Part shown: piece after piece, positions 17,330-27,074 of the stretch
How positions within the stretch are numbered: position 1 is the first letter of the stretch
Layout: the number at the start of each line of letters is the position of its first letter
Origin: CAXBCP01 sp963974055
Lineage (GTDB): Bacteria > Pseudomonadota > Alphaproteobacteria > MPNO01 > UBA830
Direction of reading: 5' to 3'
DNA length: 64,000 nt
Assembly (NCBI GenBank): GCA_963974055.1
Contig: CAXBCP010000017.1
Location: forward strand, 41,304-105,303
The notes under the pieces: generated by a model
Seen by the model: only the letters and a program-made list of their open reading frames with translations
What the model was told of the DNA's origin: nothing
Databases searched by the model: none
Program-made: the position numbers and the translations under genes

Positions 17330-18106
17330 ATGCCGAGGTTCTCCGCCAATATATCGACGATGTTCCGCGAATACCCCCTGCCCGACCGGCCCCGCGCCGC
17401 CCACCGGGCCGGGTTCCGCTGCGTCGAGATGCAGTTCCCTTACGACCATGGCGTCAACGACCTCGCCGCGGCACTGACCGAATATTCGCTGGCGGTTTCG
17501 GTTCTCAATATTCCCTGCGGCGACTTTGTCGGCGGCGGCGAAGGTAATGCGGCGATACCGGAAAAAGCGGCCGAATTCCGGGACTCCGTCGCACTGGCGA
17601 AACGCTACGCCGACATCCTGCGGCCGCTGAACGTCAACGTTTTGGCAGGCGCGCCGGCGGCGCGGCGCGACCCGGCGGCCGGTCGCGATACGCTGGCCGA
17701 AAACCTGGTCTTCGCGGCGGCGGCCTTCGCCGATATCGGCGTGCGTGTCGTCGTGGAAGCGATTAACGATGTCAGCGTGCCGGGGTTCATGCTGCCCACC
17801 CCCGATGCCGTCATCGACGTCATCGACCGGGCCGGCCATCCCAACCTCGCCCTGCAGTTCGATCTATACCATATCGGCATGATGGGCCTGCCGCAGGTGG
17901 GAACCTTCGAAAAACACCGCGACCGGATCGGCCACATCCAGTTTTCCGACGCACCGGGACGGCACGAACCGGGCACCGGTGAAATCGACTTCGGGCCGAT
18001 CTTCGCGGCGATCGACGCGTCGGATTATGACGGCTGGGTGGCGGCGGAATATTTCCCCGAAAACGCGACCGGAGACGGTCTCGGCTGGATGGCGGACTAC
18101 GCCTGA
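17330..18106 (+). CDS. hyi: Hydroxypyruvate isomerase family protein
   Basis: The 258-residue TIM-barrel protein starts MPRFSANISTMFREYPLPDR and contains GFRCVEMQFPYDHG, FADIGVRVVVEAINDVSVPG and LALQFDLYHIGMMGLP, with GWVAAEYFPEN near the end. These match hydroxypyruvate isomerase (EC 5.3.1.22), which interconverts hydroxypyruvate and tartronate semialdehyde in glyoxylate metabolism, and the related OtnI 2-oxo-tetronate isomerase. Conserved glutamates in VVEAIND and AAEYFPE fit the metal/catalytic pair. It lies alone between tRNA-Met and the convergent mnmA gene. Confidence 0.85.
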   Translation: MPRFSANISTMFREYPLPDRPRAAHRAGFRCVEMQFPYDHGVNDLAAALTEYSLAVSVLNIPCGDFVGGGEGNAAIPEKAAEFRDSVALAKRYADILRPLNVNVLAGAPAARRDPAAGRDTLAENLVFAAAAFADIGVRVVVEAINDVSVPGFMLPTPDAVIDVIDRAGHPNLALQFDLYHIGMMGLPQVGTFEKHRDRIGHIQFSDAPGRHEPGTGEIDFGPIFAAIDASDYDGWVAAEYFPENATGDGLGWMADYA

Positions 18107-18132
18107 TCGTCCGCGGGTCGGCACACCCGGAT

Positions 18133-19245
18133 TCAGGCGGCGCGCTGTATCCAGCCGCCGCCGAGCAGGCGGTCGTTGTCGTAAAAAACGCAGGCCTGTC
18201 CCGGGGCGACGGCGCGCTCCGGCACATCGAGAACGACCTCGGCGGCGGTCCCGTCGGCAGCCATTCTCAGCATCGCCGGCACCGGCGCCTGGGTCGAGCG
18301 CACCTTGACCGAAATGCGGCACTCCGCGCCCCTTGCGGCGGCATCGCCGAGCCAGTTCAGGCCGGACAGGCGGATGGTCTTTTCGCCGAGGGCCGATCCG
18401 GGACCCACAACAACCCGCCGCGCCTCCGGTTCGATCCGGATCACGTAAAGCGGCTCACCCGTACCGCCGACGCCGATCCCGCGGCGCTGGCCGATGGTGA
18501 AATTGATGATGCCGTCATGCGCCCCCAGGACGTTGCCGTCGAGATCGACAATATCGCCGGGATCGATCGCGCCGGGCCGGATTTTCGCGACCACGGACGC
18601 ATAATCGCCGTCGGGCACGAAACAGATATCCTGGCTGTCCGGCTTGGTCGCGACCGGCAGACTGAACCGGGCCGCGTGGCCCCGCACTTCGTCCTTGGGC
18701 ATTCCACCGAGGGGAAAGCGCAGAAAGTCGGCCTGGTCCTGGGTGGTCGCGAACAGGAAATAGCTCTGGTCGCGATTGGCGTCCACCGCGCGGTGAAGCT
18801 CCGCATGTGCGGAATCGCCGACCCGGCGGATATAATGCCCGGTGGCCAGCGCATCGCCCTGGAGATCCTTCGCGGTTTTCAGCAGGTCGCGGAATTTCAC
18901 CGTCTGGTTGCACAACACGCAGGGTATCGGGGTCTCGCCCCGGACATAGCTGTCGGCAAAGGCATCGATCACGTCCTCGCGGAAGCGGGATTCGTAGTTC
19001 AGAACGTAATGCGGAATGCCCACCGCCTCGGCGACGCGCTTGGCGTCGAAGATATCCTGGCCGGCACAGCACGCCTTTTCGCGCTTTACCGCCTCGCCGT
19101 GATCGTAAAGCTGCAGCGTGACCCCGACGACGTCATAGCCCTCTTCGGCCAGCAGCGCGGCCGTCACGGAACTGTCCACGCCGCCCGACATCGCAACGAC
19201 GACGCGGGTATCGGCGGGACTCTTTGGGATACCGAGGGAATTCAT
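18133..19245 (-). CDS. mnmA: tRNA-specific 2-thiouridylase MnmA
   Basis: The 370-residue protein catalyses ATP-dependent 2-thiolation of U34 in tRNA-Lys, -Glu and -Gln. The PP-loop is VVAMSGGVDSSVTAALLAEEG near residue 20, the first catalytic cysteine is in IPCVLCNQTVKF, and the second in KPDSQDICFVPDGDY, with GQRRGIGVGG and LYVIRIEPEARRVVVG in the C-terminal RNA-binding part. Length and motif order are normal for the family. Confidence 0.96.
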   Translation of the reverse strand: MNSLGIPKSPADTRVVVAMSGGVDSSVTAALLAEEGYDVVGVTLQLYDHGEAVKREKACCAGQDIFDAKRVAEAVGIPHYVLNYESRFREDVIDAFADSYVRGETPIPCVLCNQTVKFRDLLKTAKDLQGDALATGHYIRRVGDSAHAELHRAVDANRDQSYFLFATTQDQADFLRFPLGGMPKDEVRGHAARFSLPVATKPDSQDICFVPDGDYASVVAKIRPGAIDPGDIVDLDGNVLGAHDGIINFTIGQRRGIGVGGTGEPLYVIRIEPEARRVVVGPGSALGEKTIRLSGLNWLGDAAARGAECRISVKVRSTQAPVPAMLRMAADGTAAEVVLDVPERAVAPGQACVFYDNDRLLGGGWIQRAA

Positions 19246-19287
19246 GGCGCGGAATATAGGGCTTTTCCACGATGCGGCAAGAAGTCT

Positions 19288-21348
19288 CTAGGCCGCCCTG
19301 ATCCAGATCGCCGTATCGTGGAACGCCGCGCCGCCGTTGGGTTTCGCGGGATCGGCGCTGACCAGCAGGTTGATCCCGATCCCTTCCTCGAAGGCAAGGT
19401 TTGGCCAGATGCCCTCCACGATCGCCACGCCGCGGTCCACGCCCTCGAACGGCTCGGCATGCAGGACCAGGTCGCCGCGGTCATTGCCGATACGGACCCG
19501 GTCGCCCCCGGCGAGCCCCATATCGTCGCAATCGGCGGGGTTCATCAGGATCGTGGGGCGCTGTTCGCGGGCGATCGACGTCTCCGTCTCGGTAAAGCTT
19601 GTGTTCAGATAGTTGCGCGACGGCGCGGTTACCAGCCGGAACGGGCGCGCCGCATCGCCACTGTCGATAATGTCGGCAAAGTCGGGCAATTCGGGCAACG
19701 CCGCATGATCGGGGCCCAGTTCGGCCCAGGTCGCCCGGAAGCGGAATTTCCCGTCCGGCTGCGGGAAACCGTTCAGGAAATGGTTTTCCTCGAAAGACGG
19801 CGCCATCTCGATAAAGCGCTTTTCCTTCAGCTCGTCCGCGGTCCCGAGGCCGTTGGTCTGCAGAATCTCGTCGATCACCTCCCACGCCGTCATGTCGAAG
19901 GCGCGGTGCTCGGCGCCGAGCCGCTTCGCCAGTGCCCCCATCATCTCGTGATTGCTGCGGCATTCCGCCAGCGGTTCGAGAATTTTCGGGCCGAGCTGAA
20001 GATAGGGATGGCCATAGGACGTATAGAAATCGTCGTGTTCCAGGAAGGTCGTTGCCGGCAGCACGATATCGGCAAGCCGGGCGGTATCGGTCAGGAACTG
20101 TTCGTGCACGCACAGGAACATGTCGTCCTTCATCAGGCCGGCCCGCACGAGGCCGGATTCGGGCGCCACGGTCGCCGGGTTGGAGCTTTGCACCAGCATT
20201 GCCGTCACCGGCGGGCCGCCATTCAGCGGTTCCGGATCATCCATCAGGATCGGGCCGAGCCGCGACATGTCCAGCCGGCGGACATCGGGATCGTCGATGC
20301 CGGTCACCAGCGATGTGTTGACGTTGAAATTATTGCCGATCGACCCGTACAGCCCGGCGCCGCGATGTTTCCACGCACCCTTTACCGCCGGCAGGCAGCT
20401 GACCGCATGCAGTCCGGACGATCCGTTGCGCGACCGGGAAAACCCGTATCCGAGGCGGATAATCGCGCGATCGGTGGCGCCGTAATCGCGGGCCAGCGCC
20501 TCGATCTCCTCGACGGGAATGCCGGTGATCTCCGACGCCCAGCCGGGCCCGCGGGGTTCAAGATGCGCTTCCAGCAGGTCTGCATCGTTGGTGAATTCCG
20601 CCATATACGCCCGGTCGGCATGACCGTCGCGGAACAGGATATGCATTACCGCACAGGCCAGCGCCGCATCGGTACCGGGCCTTGGCCGGATGTGAACATC
20701 GCCCTGCCGCGCCGTCGGCGTGCGGTAGGGATCGATCACGATCATCTTCGCGCCGCGTTCCTTGCGGGCGCGGCTGATATGGGACATCAGGTTGACCTGG
20801 GTATGGACCGGGTTGGAGCCCCAGACGACGATCAGGTCGGCCTCGGCGAATTCACGGGGATCGCAGCCCCGCTGGGAACCGACACCCGCCGACATGCCCG
20901 ACAGCATGACCGAGGAACATATCGTGTTGTGCTGGCGCGAATAGCCCATGGCATTGCGCAGGCCCTGGATACCGTCGCGCTGCACCTTGCCCATGGTGCC
21001 GGCGTAGTTGTACAGCCAGACCGTCTCCAGACCGTGTTTCTGGGCCGCCTTCACATAGTTCTCGGCGACGATATCGAGTGCGGCATCCCACGAGACCGGC
21101 TCGAAATCGGCCATGGTGGCTGTCGGCGACTTCGCGCCCTTGCGGCGCAGCGGCTGGGTCAGCCTGTCGGGGTGATGGACCCGTTCCGCGTAGCGCGCGA
21201 CCTTGGCGCAGACAACACCCGCTGTGTAGCTGTTGGCGTTCGATCCATGCACACGCCCGATTTTCTGCGGCGATTCCATCTCGATATCGAGGGTGCAGGC
21301 GCTGGCGCAATCGTGGGGACAAACGGAATAGGCGATATCGAGCGGCAT
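19288..21348 (-). CDS. Molybdopterin-dependent oxidoreductase (DMSO reductase superfamily)
   Basis: The 686-residue protein has an N-terminal 4Fe-4S site (CPHDCASACTL followed by GVVCAKVARYAERVHHPDRL), a molybdopterin-binding domain with VVWGSNPVHTQVNLMSHI, and a C-terminal dinucleotide-binding domain with RNYLNTSFTETETSI and PADCDDMGLAGGDRVRIGND. This is the architecture of small cytoplasmic BisC/biotin-sulfoxide-type or thiosulfate/formate-like oxidoreductases. No twin-arginine signal is present, so it probably acts in the cytoplasm. Likely metal ligand region is SSVMLSGMSAGVG; the exact reaction is not predictable. No dedicated small subunits lie nearby. Confidence 0.88.
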   Translation of the reverse strand: MPLDIAYSVCPHDCASACTLDIEMESPQKIGRVHGSNANSYTAGVVCAKVARYAERVHHPDRLTQPLRRKGAKSPTATMADFEPVSWDAALDIVAENYVKAAQKHGLETVWLYNYAGTMGKVQRDGIQGLRNAMGYSRQHNTICSSVMLSGMSAGVGSQRGCDPREFAEADLIVVWGSNPVHTQVNLMSHISRARKERGAKMIVIDPYRTPTARQGDVHIRPRPGTDAALACAVMHILFRDGHADRAYMAEFTNDADLLEAHLEPRGPGWASEITGIPVEEIEALARDYGATDRAIIRLGYGFSRSRNGSSGLHAVSCLPAVKGAWKHRGAGLYGSIGNNFNVNTSLVTGIDDPDVRRLDMSRLGPILMDDPEPLNGGPPVTAMLVQSSNPATVAPESGLVRAGLMKDDMFLCVHEQFLTDTARLADIVLPATTFLEHDDFYTSYGHPYLQLGPKILEPLAECRSNHEMMGALAKRLGAEHRAFDMTAWEVIDEILQTNGLGTADELKEKRFIEMAPSFEENHFLNGFPQPDGKFRFRATWAELGPDHAALPELPDFADIIDSGDAARPFRLVTAPSRNYLNTSFTETETSIAREQRPTILMNPADCDDMGLAGGDRVRIGNDRGDLVLHAEPFEGVDRGVAIVEGIWPNLAFEEGIGINLLVSADPAKPNGGAAFHDTAIWIRAA

Positions 21349-21461
21349 CGGGCGCGATCCTCATGGTCTGAACAGCGGCAGTATAGGCGATCCGACCGGG
21401 CAAGTGCATGACAAGATATTGCAAAAGACCTGCGATGCGCCTGCAACCCGCGCGCGTCTGC

Positions 21462-22469
21462 CTATTTGTGGATCACCCCGTCCGGCACGAAGGCATGGAA
21501 GACGAAGGCGAAGGTCACGTCGTGGATCTCGTCGCGGCTGCCCCCGGCCGTCCGGCGGCGGACGACGACATTGCCGATATCGCGCCCGCCGGCGATGTCG
21601 GGCGTATCGAGCGCGGAATTCTGCCCCCGGGTCCAGGTCAGGGTCAGGTCGCCGGAAACGATTGTCCCCTCTTTCCTGAGCTTATCGAGCGCCCACGCCC
21701 GGTCGCCGACCTTCACCACATAGGCGAGCGGCGCAATGCCGATGGGCATTTCCCCGCGATACAGGAACGGCCGGCGCGACGTATCGTACCCCGCGTAGGG
21801 ATTCTTGCCGTAGGCACGGAAATCCGGGTTCGTCGGCACCAGCACCCGCCCCCCGGGATGACGGGCGCGGAACTGCGCCAGGGATTCCACCCGCGACGGC
21901 AGCATGGCGAGTCTTTTTCCCGTCATCTCCCCGACAATGCCGGTGCCGGTGAACTGCTGCCACCAGCTTTCGGTCTGGCGGTCATACATGACGAGGTCGG
22001 AATTGCGCAGTTTGCCCGTGGTGCCGAATTCGAGAACCCGGCCATCGAGCCGCCGGTCGAACACGACCGAGGAATTGCACAGCGGGCAATAGGTGACCGA
22101 TACCGGCAGACCGCCCACGGTGTCGTTCACGATTTCATGCCAGATCAGCACCCGCAGCGGATAGGCGCGGGCGTCTCCCTTGTGGGCAAAGGCGATCACC
22201 GGTTCCGTTTCGGCGGCATCGGTATAATTCGCCAGCTTCAAGAAGTGCGGTTCGTCGATGGACGGGATGCCGTCCTTCGGCGGCCCGCCCGACAGGATCG
22301 ACGCGAAATCTATCGACGTTCTGGAGAAATCCGTATCGGGCCAGGCCCTTTTCCACACGCCCGGATCGGCCAGGGCGGCGGGCCCGGCCGCCAGCAGCGC
22401 GCACAAGGCCAACACTGGCAGCCTCAGAAAAACAGGAAAGGCGCGAAGATCGGCAGCGATGGTTTTCAT
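21462..22469 (-). CDS. DUF3179 domain-containing exported protein
   Basis: The 335-residue product has a Sec signal (VFLRLPVLALCALLAAG then PAALA) and the DUF3179 core: HEIVNDTVGGLPVSVTYCPL, directly continued by CNSSVVFDRRL, then FGTTGKLRNSDLVMYDRQTE and WWQQFTGTGIVGEMTG. The conserved CPLC pair suggests metal or redox function, but none is established for the family. It is encoded alone. Confidence 0.85.
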   Translation of the reverse strand: MKTIAADLRAFPVFLRLPVLALCALLAAGPAALADPGVWKRAWPDTDFSRTSIDFASILSGGPPKDGIPSIDEPHFLKLANYTDAAETEPVIAFAHKGDARAYPLRVLIWHEIVNDTVGGLPVSVTYCPLCNSSVVFDRRLDGRVLEFGTTGKLRNSDLVMYDRQTESWWQQFTGTGIVGEMTGKRLAMLPSRVESLAQFRARHPGGRVLVPTNPDFRAYGKNPYAGYDTSRRPFLYRGEMPIGIAPLAYVVKVGDRAWALDKLRKEGTIVSGDLTLTWTRGQNSALDTPDIAGGRDIGNVVVRRRTAGGSRDEIHDVTFAFVFHAFVPDGVIHK

Positions 22470-22564
22470 GGCAGCGCTCCTGAGCAGTCGCAGGAATGAC
22501 GCCAGTTCAACGCCCCGGTGGCAACGAAATTTTCTTCACGTTCGGGTGATGGGGTCCCGACCGG

Positions 22565-23548
22565 TTAACCGACCGACACCCGTGCGCCCGTCTCCGCCGA
22601 CGTGATCACCGCTTCGAGCACCGCCGTTCCATGCAGGATTTCGTCCGGCGACACCGCGAACGGCGCACCGCCCTCGCAGGCACCGGCAAAGGACTCCATC
22701 TGCGCCCTGATCGTCTTCAGGCCGGGATAGGGATAGCCCTCCCAGGATTCCGTTTCGGAGGTGCCGTCGGTCTTCTGCGCGGTGAACTGGTCATGGGCGA
22801 AAATGCAGCCCCATCCCTTCGTGCCGAAAGCCCGCACCTGCCACAGCAGGCCGGTCGCGGCGACCGAGCCGAGATAGCCGACCTGGCCGTTCTCGAAATC
22901 CATGAGGATCCCCGTGGCATCGTCGATATCGTAGGGAATCGCGACGCGGCGGCTGACCGCCTGAACGCTTTCGACACGTCCGAACAGGTTGATAAACATG
23001 TCGATGGCGTGGATGCCGAGCGACGTCATCCCGCCGGCCGGGCTTTCCGCCCGGTTCGCCCGCCATTCATCGGCATAGCCCGCCATGTTCGCGGAGAAAT
23101 TGCCTTCGATCTGGATCATGTCGCCCAGTTCGCCGGTCTCGATCATCTGTTTAAGCTTGACCGTATTCGGCGAAAACCGCCGGTTATGGCCGATCCCGAC
23201 GGTCAGTCCCTTCGCCGCGAGCGCGTCCAGCGCGGTCCGCGCGTGATCGGCGGACAGACAGAACGGCTTCTCGCAGAACACGTGCTTTCCGGCATCCGCC
23301 GCCGCCATGATCTGTTCGAAATGAACGGAATGCGGCGACGCGAGCACCACCGCATCGACATCGGTATCCGCGAGCACGTCATCGTAGGTCGCATGCAGGC
23401 GGATGTCGTTTTCGGCCGCATAGTCTTCGACCTTCGACAACGTGCGGGTGGTGCCGGCAGTAAACCGGATGGCATCGTTATCGCCCGCGACCGAGTTGAC
23501 CAGCGTCTGTCCCCATCGGCCCATGCCGACGATTGCTGCATTTATCAT
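22565..23548 (-). CDS. Gfo/Idh/MocA family NAD(P)-dependent oxidoreductase
   Basis: The 327-residue protein starts with a Rossmann motif (AAIVGMGRWGQTLVNSVAGD) and has the family's CEKPFCLSADHA lysine-bearing motif, then VGIGHNRRFSPNTVKLKQMI and GGMTSLGIHAIDMFINLFG. Members oxidise or reduce sugars, inositols and similar polyols. It starts directly after the stop of the aldehyde dehydrogenase (no gap), so the two form an operon. Confidence 0.9.
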   Translation of the reverse strand: MINAAIVGMGRWGQTLVNSVAGDNDAIRFTAGTTRTLSKVEDYAAENDIRLHATYDDVLADTDVDAVVLASPHSVHFEQIMAAADAGKHVFCEKPFCLSADHARTALDALAAKGLTVGIGHNRRFSPNTVKLKQMIETGELGDMIQIEGNFSANMAGYADEWRANRAESPAGGMTSLGIHAIDMFINLFGRVESVQAVSRRVAIPYDIDDATGILMDFENGQVGYLGSVAATGLLWQVRAFGTKGWGCIFAHDQFTAQKTDGTSETESWEGYPYPGLKTIRAQMESFAGACEGGAPFAVSPDEILHGTAVLEAVITSAETGARVSVG

Positions 23549-25075
23549 TTATTCCGCCGCCTCCGGATTATCCTGGGGAACCAGCATGTCGTACCAGGGC
23601 TTGTTTTCACGGGTCTTCGCGTCGTCGACATGCAGAGCCTTCACTTCGGTATATTCGTTCATGCCCTCCTCGCCGAATTCGCGGCCGATGCCGGACTGTT
23701 TGTAGCCGCCGAACGGCATGCGCTCGGACAGCAGGTGCCAGTCGTTGATCCACACCGTGCCGGTGCGCATTCTGCCGGCAACGGCGCGGGCGCGGTCGAT
23801 GTCTTCCGACCACACGCCGCCGCCGAGCCCGAAGATGGAATCGTTGGCGATCTTCACCGCTTCGTCTTCGTCCTCGTATTTCATGACGCACAGCACCGGG
23901 CCGAAGATTTCCTCCTGCGCGATGGTCATGTCGTTCGTAACGTCCGTGAACACGGTGGGCTGGACGAAATACCCGTTGGCGAGCTCGCCGTCGGTCGCAC
24001 GCGCACCGCCGCAGGCCAGGGTAGCGCCTTCGGCCTTGCCCTTTTCGATGTAGTCCAGGACGGTTTTCATATGGCCTTCGGACATCACCGGGCCGACCTT
24101 GGTCGCCGGGTCCAGCGGATCGCCCATCGGCATCGCGTTCAGCTTGGCGACCATCTTCGCCACGAAATCGTCGTGCTGGTCGGCGGGCAGCAGCAGCCGC
24201 GTGCCGGATTCGCAGACCTGTCCCTGATGATAGAACGCGGCGAAAATCGACCCGTCGATGGCGATATCCCAGTTCGCGTCGTGCAGCACGATATTGGCGG
24301 ACTTGCCGCCGCATTCGAGCGTCACCTTTTTCAGGGTGCCGGCGGCCTTGACCATGATGTCCTTGCCGACCTCTGTCGAGCCGGTAAAGGCGATCTTGTC
24401 GACATCGGGGCTGGTCGTCAGCACCTCGCCGATCAGCCCGCCGGGGCCGGTGATCACGTTCACCACGCCGGGCGGAAAACCGCATTCGTCGATGATGCGC
24501 GCCAGTTCCATGGCCGAAAGCGGCGTGTCGGAGGCCGGCTTCAAGATGATCGTGTTGCCGGTGCCGAGCGCGGGGCCGAGCTTCCACACCGCCATCATCA
24601 GCGGGAAATTCCACGGGATGATCGACGCGCACACGCCCATGGGCTCGCGGATCGTATAATTGTACGACCGGCCGGGGCGCGACATTTCCTCGATTTCCCT
24701 GGGCTCGCCGTTGAACTTCTTCGCCATTTCGCCGAAATAGTTCATCTGGCGCTGGCCGAGAAAGGCATCGGCGCCGGTCTTGGCGATGGTGCCGCCGGAA
24801 TCGAGGGATTCGAGCCGCGCCAGGTCCTTCATGCGCTCCTTCATTTTGGCCGACAGCCGGCAGATGATCTCGCTGCGCTCCTCGCCCGACATGCGCGGCC
24901 ACGGCCCGTTATCGAACGCATCGCGCGCCGCCGCGATGGCGGCCTTCGCGTCGGCGACGCTGGCGACCGGGATATTGGCGATCGCCTCGCCGTTATACGG
25001 ATTGTGGGTCGGTTTGGTGACGCCGCCTTCGGCATCGACGAATTTGCCGCCGATATAGAGCTGATAGGTATCCAT
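23549..25075 (-). CDS. NAD(P)-dependent aldehyde dehydrogenase
   Basis: The 508-residue protein is a full-length ALDH superfamily enzyme. The oxyanion region is IIPWNFPLMMAVWKLGPALG, the cofactor motif KIAFTGSTEVGK, the general base is in VTLECGGKSANIV and the nucleophilic cysteine in HQGQVCESGTRLLLP, with EEIFGPVLCVMKY later. The sequence is closest in feel to betaine/phenylacetaldehyde-type ALDHs, but substrate cannot be fixed. A GGCAAC-rich leader precedes the ATG, and the Gfo/Idh gene follows immediately. Confidence 0.93.
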   Translation of the reverse strand: MDTYQLYIGGKFVDAEGGVTKPTHNPYNGEAIANIPVASVADAKAAIAAARDAFDNGPWPRMSGEERSEIICRLSAKMKERMKDLARLESLDSGGTIAKTGADAFLGQRQMNYFGEMAKKFNGEPREIEEMSRPGRSYNYTIREPMGVCASIIPWNFPLMMAVWKLGPALGTGNTIILKPASDTPLSAMELARIIDECGFPPGVVNVITGPGGLIGEVLTTSPDVDKIAFTGSTEVGKDIMVKAAGTLKKVTLECGGKSANIVLHDANWDIAIDGSIFAAFYHQGQVCESGTRLLLPADQHDDFVAKMVAKLNAMPMGDPLDPATKVGPVMSEGHMKTVLDYIEKGKAEGATLACGGARATDGELANGYFVQPTVFTDVTNDMTIAQEEIFGPVLCVMKYEDEDEAVKIANDSIFGLGGGVWSEDIDRARAVAGRMRTGTVWINDWHLLSERMPFGGYKQSGIGREFGEEGMNEYTEVKALHVDDAKTRENKPWYDMLVPQDNPEAAE

Positions 25076-25163
25076 GTCCCGTTGCCTCCAATTGCCATAT
25101 TTGTTGACGGCAACTTATCGCAGGGGCTATGGGCCGTCCATATGGCCGGGCTTGCGGGCGCGA

Positions 25164-26894
25164 TCAGCCTTTCCGGAGGACCTCGCCCGGGGACCGCCCG
25201 AACATTTCGCGGTAATGCCGGGCGAAATTTCCCGGGCTTGAAATCCCGACCGCGCGGGCGACCTCCGCCACTGTCTGATAGGTGCCGTTCTCCAGATACC
25301 TGTGGCCCTGTTCGAGCCGCGCGCGGCGCACGAATTCAACCGGAGAGCCCCCGGTAATTTCGCCGAAACGGCGCCGCAGGCTGCGTTCGCTGACCGCGAG
25401 TTCCCGGGCGAGCCAGGCGACATCAAGCGCCGTATCGGCAATATGCGACTGCACGAGAGCGGAGGCCTTTTCCAGAAACGCCTCGTCCGACGACCGGGGC
25501 GACATCATCGCCGCCGTTTTCTCGGTGATGCGGTCGCGAATACCGACCCGTTCGGCCAGCGCCGCCAGGTTTTCCTGATACGTTTGCCGGGCGGCATCTT
25601 GCTCCTTACGGATCGCCGCCGTTTCATTCTGCATATCGCGGATGAAATAGGTGATCGCGAATGAAATCAGCACGGCTTCGGCGCAGATGCCGATGTGAAA
25701 CGACCAGTTCTGCTGCACGCCGACAAACATTGTCCAGACGGACGGATCCGTACCGACAGCCAGCGGAAAATAGAATGCGGCGAAATCGAGAAACACCCCG
25801 ATCAACAGCGCCAGAAACGAAAGCGAAAAATAAATGGCGGGGCGATGCCCTTTCAGGGCAAAGGAAATCGCGCTGCCGCACAGTACCGCCCCGGCCAGCA
25901 ACGAAATCACCATGGTGCCGATCCAGAGCGGCAGCGCGCCTGCGAGTTCCAGCGCCAACGCGGCCGCCAATGCGCCGCATGCCCACAGAATCACCCGATT
26001 GGTCCGCGGCGCCGTTTCGGGGAGACGCAACAAGGACCGGCCGAACAGGAACAGATTGACCGCCCCGGCAATCGCGAAGGCCTGGGCCAGATTATCGGCC
26101 AGCGGACCGGACAGGACCGACCCGCCAAACCGATACGCCAGACCGTCATAGATGACGACATGCACGATGATGCATCCGAGATACAGAAAGTAATACAGGC
26201 ACTGATGCAGCCGCGACCGGATGTAGATGACAAGGTTGTAGGCCAGCATCGCGACCATGAAACCGAGCACAGCGGCAAGCATCAGAAGATCGCGCCCTTC
26301 CCGTGCGGCAAACCGTTTCGCCTCCACCAACTGCATCGACACGAAGGGCGCGGTCACCCCGGACAGGCGGAGATAAACCGTTGTCGGTCCGGTATCCTCG
26401 ATACTCAGACCGACCGCCGGCCATCGCGAAACGAGATCGCGTGACGATGGCGGCACAGCCCTGCCGGTCCGTTTCAGACTGAACAGGCCGTCGCGCTGAA
26501 GCTGATAAAGCTGCGCCTCATCGATCTGGGACTCGCCGAATGTGACAACCCAGTCCTCAGGGCCCGTGCTTTGGCGTTCCGCCTCGAACCGGATCCAGAC
26601 GGCTCCTCCGGGGGAGGGCGGCGCGAAATCGAGGCTGCAATGCGGGCGAAACTCGCCATTTTCATACGCCCGGACGATCCGGTCGTAGTCCCATGCGCCC
26701 GCCGGATCGTCAAGGACCGTCACGCGATCGCCAATCAGGCCCGAACGCTCGGCGACGGTAAGCTTTATCGCCGCGTTCTCCGCATTTCGGCATAGCTCCG
26801 CGGCCGAGAGGGCAGGCATCAGCACTACCGACGCCAGCACTACCAGGATAGCCCGGTGGCAATACATCCGCAGATATCCCGGTAGATCCCCCAT
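25164..26894 (-). CDS. Membrane-anchored AraC-family regulator (7TMR-DISM sensor fused to HTH)
   Basis: The 576-residue protein has a signal peptide or first helix (ILVVLASVVLMPALSAAE), a periplasmic beta-rich domain to about residue 180 (VWIRFEAERQSTGPEDWVVT), and seven hydrophobic segments at about 185-400 (LMLAAVLGFMVAMLAYNLVI, LYYFLYLGCIIVHVVIYDG). A short coiled coil (NETAAIRKEQDAARQTYQEN) leads to a C-terminal AraC DNA-binding domain (LARELAVSERSLRRRFGEIT; ISSPGNFARHYREMFGRSPG). This is a one-component sensor with periplasmic ligand input and cytoplasmic DNA-binding output. It is divergent from the ricin-lectin genes across a 180-bp gap, making them a plausible target. Confidence 0.85.
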   Translation of the reverse strand: MGDLPGYLRMYCHRAILVVLASVVLMPALSAAELCRNAENAAIKLTVAERSGLIGDRVTVLDDPAGAWDYDRIVRAYENGEFRPHCSLDFAPPSPGGAVWIRFEAERQSTGPEDWVVTFGESQIDEAQLYQLQRDGLFSLKRTGRAVPPSSRDLVSRWPAVGLSIEDTGPTTVYLRLSGVTAPFVSMQLVEAKRFAAREGRDLLMLAAVLGFMVAMLAYNLVIYIRSRLHQCLYYFLYLGCIIVHVVIYDGLAYRFGGSVLSGPLADNLAQAFAIAGAVNLFLFGRSLLRLPETAPRTNRVILWACGALAAALALELAGALPLWIGTMVISLLAGAVLCGSAISFALKGHRPAIYFSLSFLALLIGVFLDFAAFYFPLAVGTDPSVWTMFVGVQQNWSFHIGICAEAVLISFAITYFIRDMQNETAAIRKEQDAARQTYQENLAALAERVGIRDRITEKTAAMMSPRSSDEAFLEKASALVQSHIADTALDVAWLARELAVSERSLRRRFGEITGGSPVEFVRRARLEQGHRYLENGTYQTVAEVARAVGISSPGNFARHYREMFGRSPGEVLRKG

Positions 26895-26987
26895 CTCTCC
26901 CCGCCACCGTGTTCCATAAACTGCAGAAAACGAACGTATTCTATCCCGGATAGCACATATCGGCCAAACACTGATCGGTTCTGGCCA

Positions 26988-27019
26988 GTATTACCGCCCG
27001 GTATTTACGCCGTATTTAC
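26988..27019. promoter_or_regulatory. Three direct repeats, candidate operator upstream of lectin genes
   Basis: GTATTACC at 26988-26995, GTATTTAC at 27001-27008 and GTATTTAC at 27012-27019 form three near-identical direct repeats 13 and 11 bp apart, roughly one helical turn, in the 180-bp gap between the AraC-type regulator and the first ricin-type gene. AraC-family proteins often bind helically phased direct repeats. No promoter was clearly identifiable. Confidence 0.4.
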
Positions 27020-27074
27020 CTGTCGCCTAGTCTTTTCCCGAAAGCAAAAGGTTTACTCCCGCGGGGCGACATTC

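Noticed and set aside
18517..21411. Very long plus-strand open frame (964 codons) antisense to mnmA and the molybdopterin oxidoreductase
   Set aside because: It runs opposite two genes with clear motifs; high GC gives long open antisense frames. It has no recognisable domain.
22631..25357. 908-codon plus-strand open frame
   Set aside because: It is antisense to the Gfo/Idh and aldehyde dehydrogenase genes, whose motifs are unambiguous.
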